Below are positions 1 to 8,149 of a stretch of 11,545 nucleotides of DNA, one piece after another. Below the pieces are notes generated by a model. It was not told where the DNA came from and made no database searches. It was given only the letters and a program-made list of their open reading frames with translations. Both the position numbers and the translations under genes were made by a program. The stretch lies in contig DASWHW010000216.1 of NCBI GenBank assembly GCA_036397975.1, positions 1 to 11,545 on the forward strand, given 5' to 3'. Position 1 is the first letter of the stretch. The number at the start of each line of letters is the position of its first letter. Origin of the DNA: SZUA-287 sp036397975. Its GTDB lineage: Bacteria; Bacteroidota; Ignavibacteria; UBA10030; UBA6906.

Positions 1-27
1 ACCACACGATGAAACCGGGAGTGTGGT
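1..27. repeat. 7-bp inverted repeat at the left edge
   Basis: ACCACAC at 1-7 is the exact reverse complement of GTGTGGT at 21-27, with a 13-base loop. No T tract follows, so it is not a convincing terminator on the + strand, and it may extend beyond the window edge. The rest of 28-239 holds no supportable gene: the + frames are closed by stops within 80 bases, and I saw no clear promoter consensus. Confidence 0.35.
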
Positions 28-239
28 TGCCAAGTGAACACATAGGTTTCGAGCTTTGCCAGAACTTACGAATATAAGAGTTCCAGAAGGTTGTTGAGCC
101 CCTTACGATTCTTCAATGTGACAGAACCCACCAAAAATCTCAGCTATTCCGTCTATATTGCGTTCGATTTTTGTAAGCCGCTTTGCCCATAACAACCTCG
201 CTCAATGCAAACTACGATTGTAAAACCCGGGAAGAGTAA

Positions 240-2513
240 GTGAAGAGGGTGCTTGTATTATCAGCAATAGTATTTGCACAACTCCAGACATCTGTTGGAA
301 TTGCAGGATCGCAATCGTCCCTTAAGTCGCTTTCAGCAACTGTTCAGGTCAGGGAGGACGGCCGTTTTGAAGAGGGCGTTCCTCGGGCGCTGTACAATGT
401 GGGGTACAAGCTTCGTGGTGCTACTACTGAACAAACGGCCGATGCGTTCATGTCCACACTCCGAACGCGAACAGGAATCGAGAACACATCCATCACCTTC
501 TCGCGCACTAAGACTACGAAGGCTCCAGGCGGCACCCATTTCCGGTATACCCAGAAATATCTTGGTATCCCAATATTTCGCGGGGATGTCGTCATTAGTC
601 TTGATGATGAGAATATGGTTGGAATCGTTGTCAATAACGCGATTGATGACATCGCAATTGAAGCGACCACGCCTGCACTTTCACCTATCGATGCTATTAC
701 AAGCGCTCAGTCATTCCTGAACATCGATGACCATGCTATTGGGGGTTCAGACGCCGCATCATTGGTCATTTATCCCATGGAGGCAGGTGAGGCGCGTCTT
801 GCGTACCGCGTCACCTTGACGAGAGAATCTGGAGATTGGGAAGTGTTTTCTGATGCATTCACAGGCGAAGTGCTTCATCATGAAGATCGTTTTGTTTCAT
901 TCTCACGCCGTGTTCAAGGCTCTGGCTACGTCTACATTTCCGATCCGGTGAGTGCAGCAAGGAAGTTTTATAACTCCTACGGGTTTACCGATGGCAATGA
1001 CGCCGACACCGACTCACTTTCCTTCTATCGAACCCTCGTCACTCTTGATTCGTTGACGTATGAAGACGGGCTCTACAAACTGAAGGGACCATACGTAAAC
1101 GTCACCGACATCGAGTCGCCTGCTGATCCACCATATTTTACAGCTGTCCTTCCAGATTCGTTTCGATATACAAGGAGTCAACAGGAATTTGAGGCAGTCA
1201 ATGTCTACTACCATTGTACCGAAACTTATAAACGCTTGCTTAAGCTGGGGTTTGAAAACGAGGCGCTGACACAACTTCGCGTTGATCCACATGGATTTCA
1301 GGGCGAGGACAACTCCCACTACAGCCCGAATGGCAATTGGATTGGTATGGGTGAAGGCGGAGTTGATGACGCAGAAGATGCTGACGTAATCTGGCATGAA
1401 TACGGCCATGCAATTAACTACTCATTCGTTCCAACATGGGGCGGCGGCGAAAGTGGGGCGCTCGGGGAAGGTTACAGCGATTATTGGGCAGCATCATATT
1501 CTCGTTCGCTCAATCAATGGCAGACAGGTGATATGCAGAATGATTGGATCTTTAATTGGGATGGGCATAACCCATTTTGGATGGGACGGATTCTCAACGA
1601 CAGTCGTTCTTATCCATTTAACGGACTGCCAATTCACAGCGCCGGCCAAGTGTGGAACTCCGCACTCATGGGAATTTGGGGCGACCTCGGCCGGGATATA
1701 ACAGATCGGTTGGTACTCAAGAGTCTGTTGTATTTAGGTTCACACGCTACCGCCGCCGACGCGGCGAACGCAATCATTCAGGCCGACAGAGACCTGTACG
1801 AGGGCAACCACCTTCCAGTATTAGTATATTGGCTCGGCACTGTTAAGAAATTCCTCGTTCCGGCGAACTACCTCCCACTCATTTCCCATACGCCTCCTGA
1901 AGGAAGTCAAAATCCTTTTGCGCCGATAGAGATCTATGCAAACATTTCCTCACAGGCTGGATTGAACCTCAATAAATTGAGAGTGATGTGGGGACCCCGA
2001 AGTCTCGAAAACTACACGGTGTTGGTACCAACCCAAAATGCAGGCGAGTTTGTTGCAACCCTTCCTCCGCTCGGAAGGGCTGACACTCTCTGGTATTACA
2101 TTACTGCAACGGACTTAAACGGCGCAACTGCCACATACCCCGTCAATGTGCCTGTGAATTTTAACGTGTTGGAAATAGGCTCGCCAACGATCGTCGATGC
2201 CACTCAAGAGAAACCATTGAATTTTGCTCTCGCACAAAATTACCCAAACCCATTCAACCCAGCAACGTCGATTCGATTTGATGTGCCCGAGCAGTCTTCC
2301 GTTTCAATCGTCATTTATGACATGCTTGGCCGAGAGGTCACAACCCTTGTGAACAGCGAACATCCTGCCGGGGCGTATTCTATTGCTTGGAAGGGCACAG
2401 ATCGCAATGGCTCGCAAGTCAGTTCCGGAACCTATTATTACCGGATCGAAGGACGATCGTCGATCGGATCGACGACATTCTCGGACGTTAAGAAGATGAT
2501 CATGCTTAGGTAA
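240..2513 (+). CDS. Secreted thermolysin/fungalysin-like (M4/M36) zinc metallopeptidase with T9SS sorting tail
   Basis: Predicted 757-residue exported metalloendopeptidase. The start is GTG: the codon just before it is an in-frame TAA, a weak SD-like GGGAAG lies 5 bases upstream, and a signal peptide (KR then a hydrophobic run, about residues 1-23) follows. Residues about 60-135 resemble an FTP propeptide (YLGIPIFRGDVVISLD) and about 150-215 a PepSY-like inhibitory segment. The catalytic domain carries HEYGH at 386-390 (zinc ligands His386 and His390, catalytic Glu387). A GALGEGYSD motif places the third ligand at Glu410, 20 residues after His390 as in thermolysin. IHSAGQVWNSA at 465-475 matches the thermolysin segment carrying catalytic His231, giving His466. 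Residues about 545-645 form a beta-sandwich module related to those of the next gene. Residues 661-757 are a T9SS type A sorting domain (QNYPNPFNP, ending KKMIMLR). The activity and the choice between M4 and M36 are inferred from these motifs. Confidence 0.93.
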   Translation: MKRVLVLSAIVFAQLQTSVGIAGSQSSLKSLSATVQVREDGRFEEGVPRALYNVGYKLRGATTEQTADAFMSTLRTRTGIENTSITFSRTKTTKAPGGTHFRYTQKYLGIPIFRGDVVISLDDENMVGIVVNNAIDDIAIEATTPALSPIDAITSAQSFLNIDDHAIGGSDAASLVIYPMEAGEARLAYRVTLTRESGDWEVFSDAFTGEVLHHEDRFVSFSRRVQGSGYVYISDPVSAARKFYNSYGFTDGNDADTDSLSFYRTLVTLDSLTYEDGLYKLKGPYVNVTDIESPADPPYFTAVLPDSFRYTRSQQEFEAVNVYYHCTETYKRLLKLGFENEALTQLRVDPHGFQGEDNSHYSPNGNWIGMGEGGVDDAEDADVIWHEYGHAINYSFVPTWGGGESGALGEGYSDYWAASYSRSLNQWQTGDMQNDWIFNWDGHNPFWMGRILNDSRSYPFNGLPIHSAGQVWNSALMGIWGDLGRDITDRLVLKSLLYLGSHATAADAANAIIQADRDLYEGNHLPVLVYWLGTVKKFLVPANYLPLISHTPPEGSQNPFAPIEIYANISSQAGLNLNKLRVMWGPRSLENYTVLVPTQNAGEFVATLPPLGRADTLWYYITATDLNGATATYPVNVPVNFNVLEIGSPTIVDATQEKPLNFALAQNYPNPFNPATSIRFDVPEQSSVSIVIYDMLGREVTTLVNSEHPAGAYSIAWKGTDRNGSQVSSGTYYYRIEGRSSIGSTTFSDVKKMIMLR

Positions 2514-2539
2514 AGAAAACCGTCAAGTGATCTCTCGTG

Positions 2540-2567
2540 ACAGCCGGTCTTTGCCGGCTGTTTTAGT
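2540..2567 (+). terminator. Intrinsic terminator after the metallopeptidase
   Basis: CAGCCGG (2541-2547) pairs with CCGGCTG (2554-2560) around a 6-base loop and is followed by TTTTAGTTTT. It lies about 27 bases after the stop at 2513, so it should end transcription of the first gene and separate it from the subtilase downstream. Confidence 0.85.
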
Positions 2568-2698
2568 TTTGGGGAGTGTTGCATCTTGGTTCCTCCTTCG
2601 CTACTTTTTGTACCACCAACTGTCACTGGCTCGAGATTTATCTTCTGCTGGATATCGGTGGTATCAAACCAACAACGTCAACTCAACGTGGAGAACTT

Positions 2699-5593
2699 GT
2701 GAAGAAATTCTTAATTCTGTTTTCTCTCCTTTCGTCAAGCACCTTTGGACAAGACCTTGCGAATCTCGGAAACCTATTGCGCGTCGCGTATTCTCAAATT
2801 CCACCCGACGAGTCATTCCCCGTCTGGGTTTATTTCAAAGATAAGGGCGAGAATGCCGTTCCAAAGCTGTCGCTCTCGCCATCTACTTTTTTGAGCGATC
2901 GTTCAATCGCTAGACGTTCGCGAGTGGAAACAATACGGGGAGGGAATATCATTACAATGGAAGATATCCCGCTTGACCCTGCGTATGTGGCGGGCGTTGC
3001 GGGAATCGTAACGAAAGTCCGGCACGAGGTGAAATGGTTCAACGCGATGAGCGTAACGGCAACGACAACCGATATCGAACGGCTGCGCAGGCTGCCGTAT
3101 GTAGCGGAGATTGAGCTTGTCGTCCGCTTTAAGCCGCGCGCGCTTCTCCAGCAAGAATCGACAGTCGACCAAGGATTGCCTTCCCCGCCCTCGGACGTCG
3201 CACCGCTCATCAATTATGGAGGTTCTCTCAACCAAAACGAGCAGCTCAACACAATTGCCCTTCACAATCAGGGAATAAATGGAGCGGGCATACTGATCGC
3301 AGTGTTCGACGCAGGCTTCTCCAATCTATCACACCCCGCTCTTGTAACGCGCCCAATCGCAGCAACCTATGACTTCCAGACAAACAGCACGACCCTCGGA
3401 TCCCACTCACATGGGCAGAATACCTTTTCGTGCGTCGGTGGTTTTTCTGACGGCAATCTTGTGGGAACCGCATATGGGGCATCATTCGCACTGGCCCGGA
3501 CAGAAGTCGACCCGACGGAGCGACCCCTCGAAGAAGATAATTGGGCTCGGGCCGTGATTTGGGCAGACAGCCTCGGCGTTGATGTCATCACGAGCTCGCT
3601 CAGCTACGGCGGGCCAGGAGCGCCGTTCGATCCACCGTGGCCAAGTTATACCTGGCAAAACATGGATGGCGTTACCACCACAGTCACTCGCGCCGCGAAC
3701 CGAGCGACTGAACTGGGAATTGTGGTTGTTAATTCTGCTGGAAATGACGGTGATGCACCCACAGGGCAAAACACGCTCGGCGGACCTGCAGATGGCTTCG
3801 ATGTTGTAACGGTCGGTGCAGTCGGATCGACAGGGACGCGCGTTTCTTTCAGTTCGGTCGGGCCAACCTCTGATGGGAGGATAAAACCGGATGTGATGGC
3901 AAAAGGCTCAGGTACATGGGCGGCAGTTGGAGCATCCAGTTACAGCGGTGTTAGCGGTACATCCTTCTCATGTCCTCTCACCGCCGGAGTTGTTGCTCTG
4001 ATGCTCCAGGCAAACCCGGGGCTTCTGCCGAAGCAGGTTGCCGAAGCGATACGAGAAACCGCGAGCCGGGCGAATGCACCAGACCGGCAATACGGTTGGG
4101 GAATTGCGAACGCCGCGAAAGCAGCCCACTATGTTTGGATGGAACATTCACCGCCTGGCAACACTGCCGATACTACCACACGTTTCATTACAGTCGGCAT
4201 CCAGTCTCGCATTCCGCTTATCGCGGACTCAACGCGCGTCTGGTACGGCCCGAATGGCACCATTACGGGAAGCGCAGTACTGACACAGCAAGGAGCGACC
4301 AATACGTATCGCGGACAAATTCCATATTTGGGGAATGGTGTAAGCGTGTCTTATTACTTCAGGGCAAAGAACGACAGCAACTCCGTTCGCTTTCCGCTTG
4401 GGACGGCAAATCTCACTTATCAAGTCGGCCCGGACGTGGATGGTCCAACCATCGCACACACGCCACGCGGTAACATTGCAGTAACAAGCTGGCCACCGCG
4501 TCTCACTGCAATGGTGTCGGACATCAGTAATCCGGTTACGGTGAGCATCGAGTACTCGCATAATGGAACGGCGCAAGCACCCATCACGCTGACTTCCCCA
4601 GACACGATTTACTCCGACACACTTCACATCGACGCGAACCTCCTGCAAGATGATGATTTGATCTCCTACAGATTCAAAGCAGTTGATGCAACAGGAAATA
4701 TTTCTTACTCGCCCACAACGGGCTTCAGTGATTTCCGTGTGAAGAACATGACGCACGCCAGCAACAACTTTGAAACCAACAACGGGAACTTCACCGGGAC
4801 GAACGACTGGCAGTATGGTACTCCGGGCGGATCCACGCCGCCTGCATTCAGCGGTACCAAAGTCTGGGGAACGGTTCTGGGGGGTAACTACACGCCGGGA
4901 CCGCAGCTCTCTTCCCTTATGACTCCAACGTACACCGTGTACTCGGACAGGGCAACATTCTCATACTATCAGTGGTATCAATTCGAAAGCCGGTATGATG
5001 GCAGCAACGTGAAAGCATCAATCAACGGCGGCCCGTTCCAAACAATTCAACCCTTCGACGGATATCCTGCCACCTCAATTTATACAGGATTCGGTAACCC
5101 GCTCGCAGGAGAGCCGGGCTGGTCAAGCATTATCGGAACAAGCTGGCTGAAGTCAACCTTCGACCTTGCGGGCATCGCAAACGACGGAAATACGATCTCG
5201 CTGAGATTCGACTTCGGTGCGGACAACAACACGATCGTCTATCGTGGGTGGTACATTGATGATCTTGTCGCGGATGGATTTGGAACTCCGGGAGGACCGC
5301 TCGGCGTGAGCGACAACAGCGGCATACCGGAAAAATTTGCTCTTTTGCAAAACTATCCGAACCCATTCAACCCTTCAACAATTATTACATATAATGTTCC
5401 CGGTCGAGAGCGCGTCCAGATCCAGGTTTTTGACCTTCTTGGTAATGATATTGCCACGCTCGTCGATGGAATGGTTGATCAAGGGGTTCATAGTGTTCAA
5501 TGGAATGCCTCCGGCATTGCCAGCGGGGTCTACTTTTATAAGATGACTGCGGGGAGATTCGTCGACACAAAACGGCTGATACTTCTCCGATAA
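2699..5593 (+). CDS. Large secreted S8 subtilisin-like serine peptidase, multi-module, T9SS tail
   Basis: Predicted 964-residue exported subtilase. I chose GTG at 2699 because GGAG at 2690-2693 sits 5 bases upstream and a typical signal peptide follows (KK, hydrophobic core, cut near FGQ at 16-18). The frame is open back to 2576, but that extension looks noncoding. Residues about 35-150 are a propeptide-like region with a dibasic RR at 72-73. The catalytic domain covers about 170-475: Asp204 (AVFDAGF), His238 (SHGQNT), oxyanion Asn349 (NSAGND) and Ser422 (GTSFSCP). Two related beta-sandwich modules follow at about 480-578 and 580-682, then a MAM/immune-inhibitor-A-like domain at about 685-860 ending in WYIDD. 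A T9SS type A sorting domain occupies about 868-964 (QNYPNPFNP, ending KRLILLR). It is a tandem paralog of the gene downstream, with an extra block of about 380 residues. The substrate is unknown; extracellular protein degradation is inferred. Confidence 0.93.
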   Translation: MKKFLILFSLLSSSTFGQDLANLGNLLRVAYSQIPPDESFPVWVYFKDKGENAVPKLSLSPSTFLSDRSIARRSRVETIRGGNIITMEDIPLDPAYVAGVAGIVTKVRHEVKWFNAMSVTATTTDIERLRRLPYVAEIELVVRFKPRALLQQESTVDQGLPSPPSDVAPLINYGGSLNQNEQLNTIALHNQGINGAGILIAVFDAGFSNLSHPALVTRPIAATYDFQTNSTTLGSHSHGQNTFSCVGGFSDGNLVGTAYGASFALARTEVDPTERPLEEDNWARAVIWADSLGVDVITSSLSYGGPGAPFDPPWPSYTWQNMDGVTTTVTRAANRATELGIVVVNSAGNDGDAPTGQNTLGGPADGFDVVTVGAVGSTGTRVSFSSVGPTSDGRIKPDVMAKGSGTWAAVGASSYSGVSGTSFSCPLTAGVVALMLQANPGLLPKQVAEAIRETASRANAPDRQYGWGIANAAKAAHYVWMEHSPPGNTADTTTRFITVGIQSRIPLIADSTRVWYGPNGTITGSAVLTQQGATNTYRGQIPYLGNGVSVSYYFRAKNDSNSVRFPLGTANLTYQVGPDVDGPTIAHTPRGNIAVTSWPPRLTAMVSDISNPVTVSIEYSHNGTAQAPITLTSPDTIYSDTLHIDANLLQDDDLISYRFKAVDATGNISYSPTTGFSDFRVKNMTHASNNFETNNGNFTGTNDWQYGTPGGSTPPAFSGTKVWGTVLGGNYTPGPQLSSLMTPTYTVYSDRATFSYYQWYQFESRYDGSNVKASINGGPFQTIQPFDGYPATSIYTGFGNPLAGEPGWSSIIGTSWLKSTFDLAGIANDGNTISLRFDFGADNNTIVYRGWYIDDLVADGFGTPGGPLGVSDNSGIPEKFALLQNYPNPFNPSTIITYNVPGRERVQIQVFDLLGNDIATLVDGMVDQGVHSVQWNASGIASGVYFYKMTAGRFVDTKRLILLR

Positions 5594-5605
5594 GTTCTCC
5601 GGAGC

Positions 5606-5635
5606 CAACGCCCTTCGGGGCGTTGTTCATTTTTG
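5606..5635 (+). terminator. Intrinsic terminator with UUCG tetraloop
   Basis: CAACGCCC (5606-5613) pairs perfectly with GGGCGTTG (5618-5625) around a TTCG loop closed by C-G, an extra-stable tetraloop. It is followed by TTCATTTTT. It begins 13 bases after the stop of the large subtilase and ends about 27 bases before the ATG of the next one, so the two paralogs are probably transcribed separately or with strong attenuation between them. Confidence 0.9.
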
Positions 5636-5661
5636 TGAATTTTTTCTCAATCCAGGTACCA

Positions 5662-7422
5662 ATGCCCAAACGTATTTCAGCCACGATTGCCGCTCTTTCA
5701 ATTGTATTTTCCGGGAACGTTCTCGGCTTGGTAAAACAATCATTTCAGCTCCAGTTAGCGCTCGCCAGAAATCCACAATCGAATCAGTTCATATGGGTGG
5801 AGTTCGTTGATAAAGGGTCGACGGTTCAACTAGAAAAGTTTTCTCCGACCTCGCTCGTCACACAAAAAGCGATAGAACGGCGGCGAAAGGCTCTGGATCA
5901 AGACCAGCTTCTTTCCTTCGCAGATCTTCCTGTTTCTACCGAGTATGTCGCCGCGATTCAGCGGCAGGTAGGAAACATCCGGCAGGTGTCGCGGTGGTTT
6001 AATATGGTAAGCACCGTCGCTGCCCCCGAACAGATTGCACGGCTCGAACAGCTGCCATTTGTAAAGGGCATTTCTCTTGTTGCAAGGTCGCGGCGGATGC
6101 CGGTTGAAGATATTGGAACCTCGCCAACACACCCAACGACACTCGACTCTCCATTCCTTCTTGACTACGGTCCCTCACTTCCGCAAATGCAGCTGATCAA
6201 CGTCCCTCCCCTTCATGACGCAGGAAACTATGGTCAAGGGGTAATCGTCTGTGTTTTAGACAATGGCTTCCGCCTCCTCAATCACGAAGCATTTGCGTCG
6301 ATGAATATTCTCGCGACGTATGATTTTGTGGACCACAAAGTGAGCGTCGTTCCCAATAACACAAGCCCTGCGTTTGGCAGCCATGGGATAAACACTCTCT
6401 CTGCTCTCGGCGGAAGAAAAGACGGCCAGCTCATTGGACCAGCGTTCGGCGCAACGTTCCTCTTAGCACGGACGGAAAACGACAGCAGCGAAACACCAAT
6501 TGAGGAGGACAACTGGGTCGCAGCGATCGAATGGGCGGAGAGCCTCGGCGTGGATGTCACCAGCACTTCACTCGGGTATCTCGCTTATGATCCGCCCTAC
6601 ACAAGTTGGACATGGCAGGATCTTGATGGAAACACAACCCTCATCACGCGCGCCGCAGATATGGCTGTTGCACGCGGAGTTGTAGTTGTCAATTCGGCTG
6701 GAAACAACGGTCTCAACACAAGTCATAACACTCTCAATGCCCCAGCGGACGGGGATGAAGTCCTGGCAATCGGAGCCGTGGACGCCTCAGGGTCTCGTGC
6801 AAGTTTCAGCTCGGTCGGGCCGACAACTTCAAATCCAGGACGCATAAAACCGGATCTGATGGCCACGGGAGTGAACGTGATTGTCGCGAGTGGCAGCGTT
6901 CCTACCGGTTACATATCGAACCAGGGAACCTCGCTTTCCTGCCCACTTGCTGCGGGCGTTGTTGCGTTGATCTTAAACGCAGCTCCCAGCACAACTCCTG
7001 CTCAAGTTGCCGAAGCGCTCCGCAACACGGGAAGCGGAGCCAGCACACCTGACAACCTCATGGGCTGGGGAATCATTAACGCAGTCGCTGCGGTGAATTA
7101 CTTGACGCTTCCCATTTCTCTGCCGACCACATTTTTGCTGGAACAGAATTTTCCCAACCCGTTCAACCCGAGGACACGCATTCGCTATCGCGTTCCCGAA
7201 CAAGCTTCAGTCTTCTTGAGCATTTACAACGTGCTTGGTCAACTGGTCCGAACTCTCGTGAATGAAGTAAAGCCCGCAAGCTCGTTTGAAGTGGAATGGG
7301 ATGGAAGAAACGATGCGGGCGATATAGTTGCGACGGGAGCGTACTACTACCGATTAAGCGCCCGGAGCCTGAGCGGCGATCATGCGTTCAACGAGGATCG
7401 GAAAATGATTTTCCTGAAGTGA
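5662..7422 (+). CDS. Secreted S8 subtilisin-like serine peptidase, compact paralog, T9SS tail
   Basis: Predicted 586-residue exported subtilase. The ATG at 5662 has AGG 5 bases upstream and leads into a signal peptide (PKR, then a hydrophobic stretch to about residue 22). An in-frame TTG at 5623 lies inside the terminator stem and was rejected. The propeptide-like region (about 35-145) keeps the same SPTSL...RRR pattern as the upstream gene. Catalytic residues are Asp200 (CVLDNGF), His241 (GSHGINT), oxyanion Asn348 (NSAGNN) and Ser424 (GTSLSCP). The blocks LARTE, EEDNW and AESLGVDV align closely with the upstream subtilase, showing a tandem duplication. The catalytic domain (about 170-480) joins almost directly to the T9SS type A sorting domain (about 490-586; QNFPNPFNP, ending RKMIFLK), with none of the beta-sandwich modules of its neighbour. 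The likely role is extracellular proteolysis; the substrate is unknown. Confidence 0.93.
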   Translation: MPKRISATIAALSIVFSGNVLGLVKQSFQLQLALARNPQSNQFIWVEFVDKGSTVQLEKFSPTSLVTQKAIERRRKALDQDQLLSFADLPVSTEYVAAIQRQVGNIRQVSRWFNMVSTVAAPEQIARLEQLPFVKGISLVARSRRMPVEDIGTSPTHPTTLDSPFLLDYGPSLPQMQLINVPPLHDAGNYGQGVIVCVLDNGFRLLNHEAFASMNILATYDFVDHKVSVVPNNTSPAFGSHGINTLSALGGRKDGQLIGPAFGATFLLARTENDSSETPIEEDNWVAAIEWAESLGVDVTSTSLGYLAYDPPYTSWTWQDLDGNTTLITRAADMAVARGVVVVNSAGNNGLNTSHNTLNAPADGDEVLAIGAVDASGSRASFSSVGPTTSNPGRIKPDLMATGVNVIVASGSVPTGYISNQGTSLSCPLAAGVVALILNAAPSTTPAQVAEALRNTGSGASTPDNLMGWGIINAVAAVNYLTLPISLPTTFLLEQNFPNPFNPRTRIRYRVPEQASVFLSIYNVLGQLVRTLVNEVKPASSFEVEWDGRNDAGDIVATGAYYYRLSARSLSGDHAFNEDRKMIFLK

Positions 7423-7460
7423 TCTCATCGTTCCCTCGTACGGACAGCCTATCGCGTCCT

Positions 7461-7491
7461 AAAACAAAAAAAGCCCCTGAAGAGGGGCTTT
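7461..7491 (-). terminator. Terminator between converging genes, strongest on the minus strand
   Basis: AAAGCCCCT (7470-7478) pairs with AGGGGCTTT (7483-7491) around GAAG. Read on the minus strand, the hairpin is followed by TTTTTTTGTTTT, a strong U tract placed 22 bases after the stop of the small exported-protein gene. On the + strand only TTT follows, so it may also stop, less efficiently, transcription from the compact subtilase whose stop is at 7422. Confidence 0.85.
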
Positions 7492-7512
7492 CGTAATAAC
7501 TGGATGTGATTC

Positions 7513-7971
7513 CTAGTTCTTCGGGTTCGCTTCTTTTGACTCTTTCGTCTCTTCCACTTTCTTCACTTCCTTCATAACCTTCTTCTTGATGAACTTCTTA
7601 TCATCGTCGGCGTCATGATGTTCGTCCATGTCGTTATCCTTGTCCATCTCTTCAACATACTTCTCTGCTTCGGCGCCTTCCAGCGTTTTCTCTTCCTTCA
7701 CGCCGTCTTTCACGGTTTGAATGGTCACTTTCGTCACCATCGTACCGGTCTCATCATTTTTTTCCTTAATGACGCGGACTTCTTTCTTCATGTTCTTCTC
7801 ATCGCATGAAGCCCCGTCCATTCCGGCGCAGCAGTCTTTTTTCTGAGTTGATTTTTCCATCTCAGTGGTCTTCATCTTCTTCTTCGTCACTTCAACGGAT
7901 TGGGCAAATGAACCGGACACTGTGAGGACGAGCGGCAGCGCAACAACGAACGCAAGAATGGATTTCTGCAT
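7513..7971 (-). CDS. Small exported Lys/Glu-rich protein of unknown function
   Basis: Predicted 152-residue protein that I do not recognise. The ATG at 7971 has AAGGA about 7 bases upstream and a textbook signal peptide follows (QKS, hydrophobic core, FAQ at 22-24). The frame is open to another ATG at 8022, but that would bury the signal sequence and lacks a comparable SD. The mature chain is very hydrophilic, with runs of KKK and KEVKKVEETKESKE. It contains a Cys pair plus a third Cys (Cys47, Cys48, Cys56, in KKDCCAGMDGASC) and an acidic/His cluster (MDEHHDADDDKK, about 115-126). The Cys and Asp/His groups could bind metal, but this is a guess from composition. The C-terminal region is probably coiled coil or disordered. 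Location should be periplasmic or extracellular. It has its own terminator, and the next minus-strand gene upstream is 178 bases away from its start. Confidence 0.8.
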   Translation of the reverse strand: MQKSILAFVVALPLVLTVSGSFAQSVEVTKKKMKTTEMEKSTQKKDCCAGMDGASCDEKNMKKEVRVIKEKNDETGTMVTKVTIQTVKDGVKEEKTLEGAEAEKYVEEMDKDNDMDEHHDADDDKKFIKKKVMKEVKKVEETKESKEANPKN

Positions 7972-8054
7972 GAATCTTTCCTTCTGGTTGATTGAACAAT
8001 TTCGAGCCTGGGCAAATCCCAAGCGTGGATTGAATATACAACTTTTCTGACAAC

Positions 8055-8088
8055 ATTATACCGGATCGGAGCCAAAGGAAAACCGATC
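8055..8088 (-). promoter_or_regulatory. Possible promoter with TATAAT box and inverted repeat
   Basis: On the minus strand, TATAAT at 8060-8055 lies about 84 bases upstream of the start at 7971. Just upstream is an inverted repeat, GATCGG with CCGATC separated by 13 bases (about 8088-8064). No good -35 hexamer is visible at 17 bases. The run TAATGTTG also resembles the Bacteroidota -7 element TAnnTTTG with one mismatch, but the matching -33 TTTG is poor. A repressor site in the inverted repeat is possible but unsupported. Confidence 0.3.
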
Positions 8089-8149
8089 AGGATTGATACA
8101 GACAAGCTGCATGACGTCGAGCCCGTTCGCTCGCCATCGAGTAATCCGC

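Noticed and set aside
2576..2698. In-frame GTG upstream extending the large subtilase by 41 residues
   Set aside because: It would bury a textbook signal peptide, starts at the T-rich end of the preceding terminator, and lacks the GGAG spacing found at 2699.
4229..4756. 175-codon minus-strand open frame inside the large subtilase
   Set aside because: It is antisense to a clearly coding region with conserved domains and has no recognisable protein features.
5623..5661. TTG start 13 codons before the compact subtilase ATG
   Set aside because: It lies in the right arm of the terminator hairpin; the ATG at 5662 with its signal peptide is a better start.
2699..7422. A single subtilase gene split by a frameshift or stop
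   Set aside because: Each gene has its own signal peptide, full catalytic set and sorting tail, with a terminator between them.
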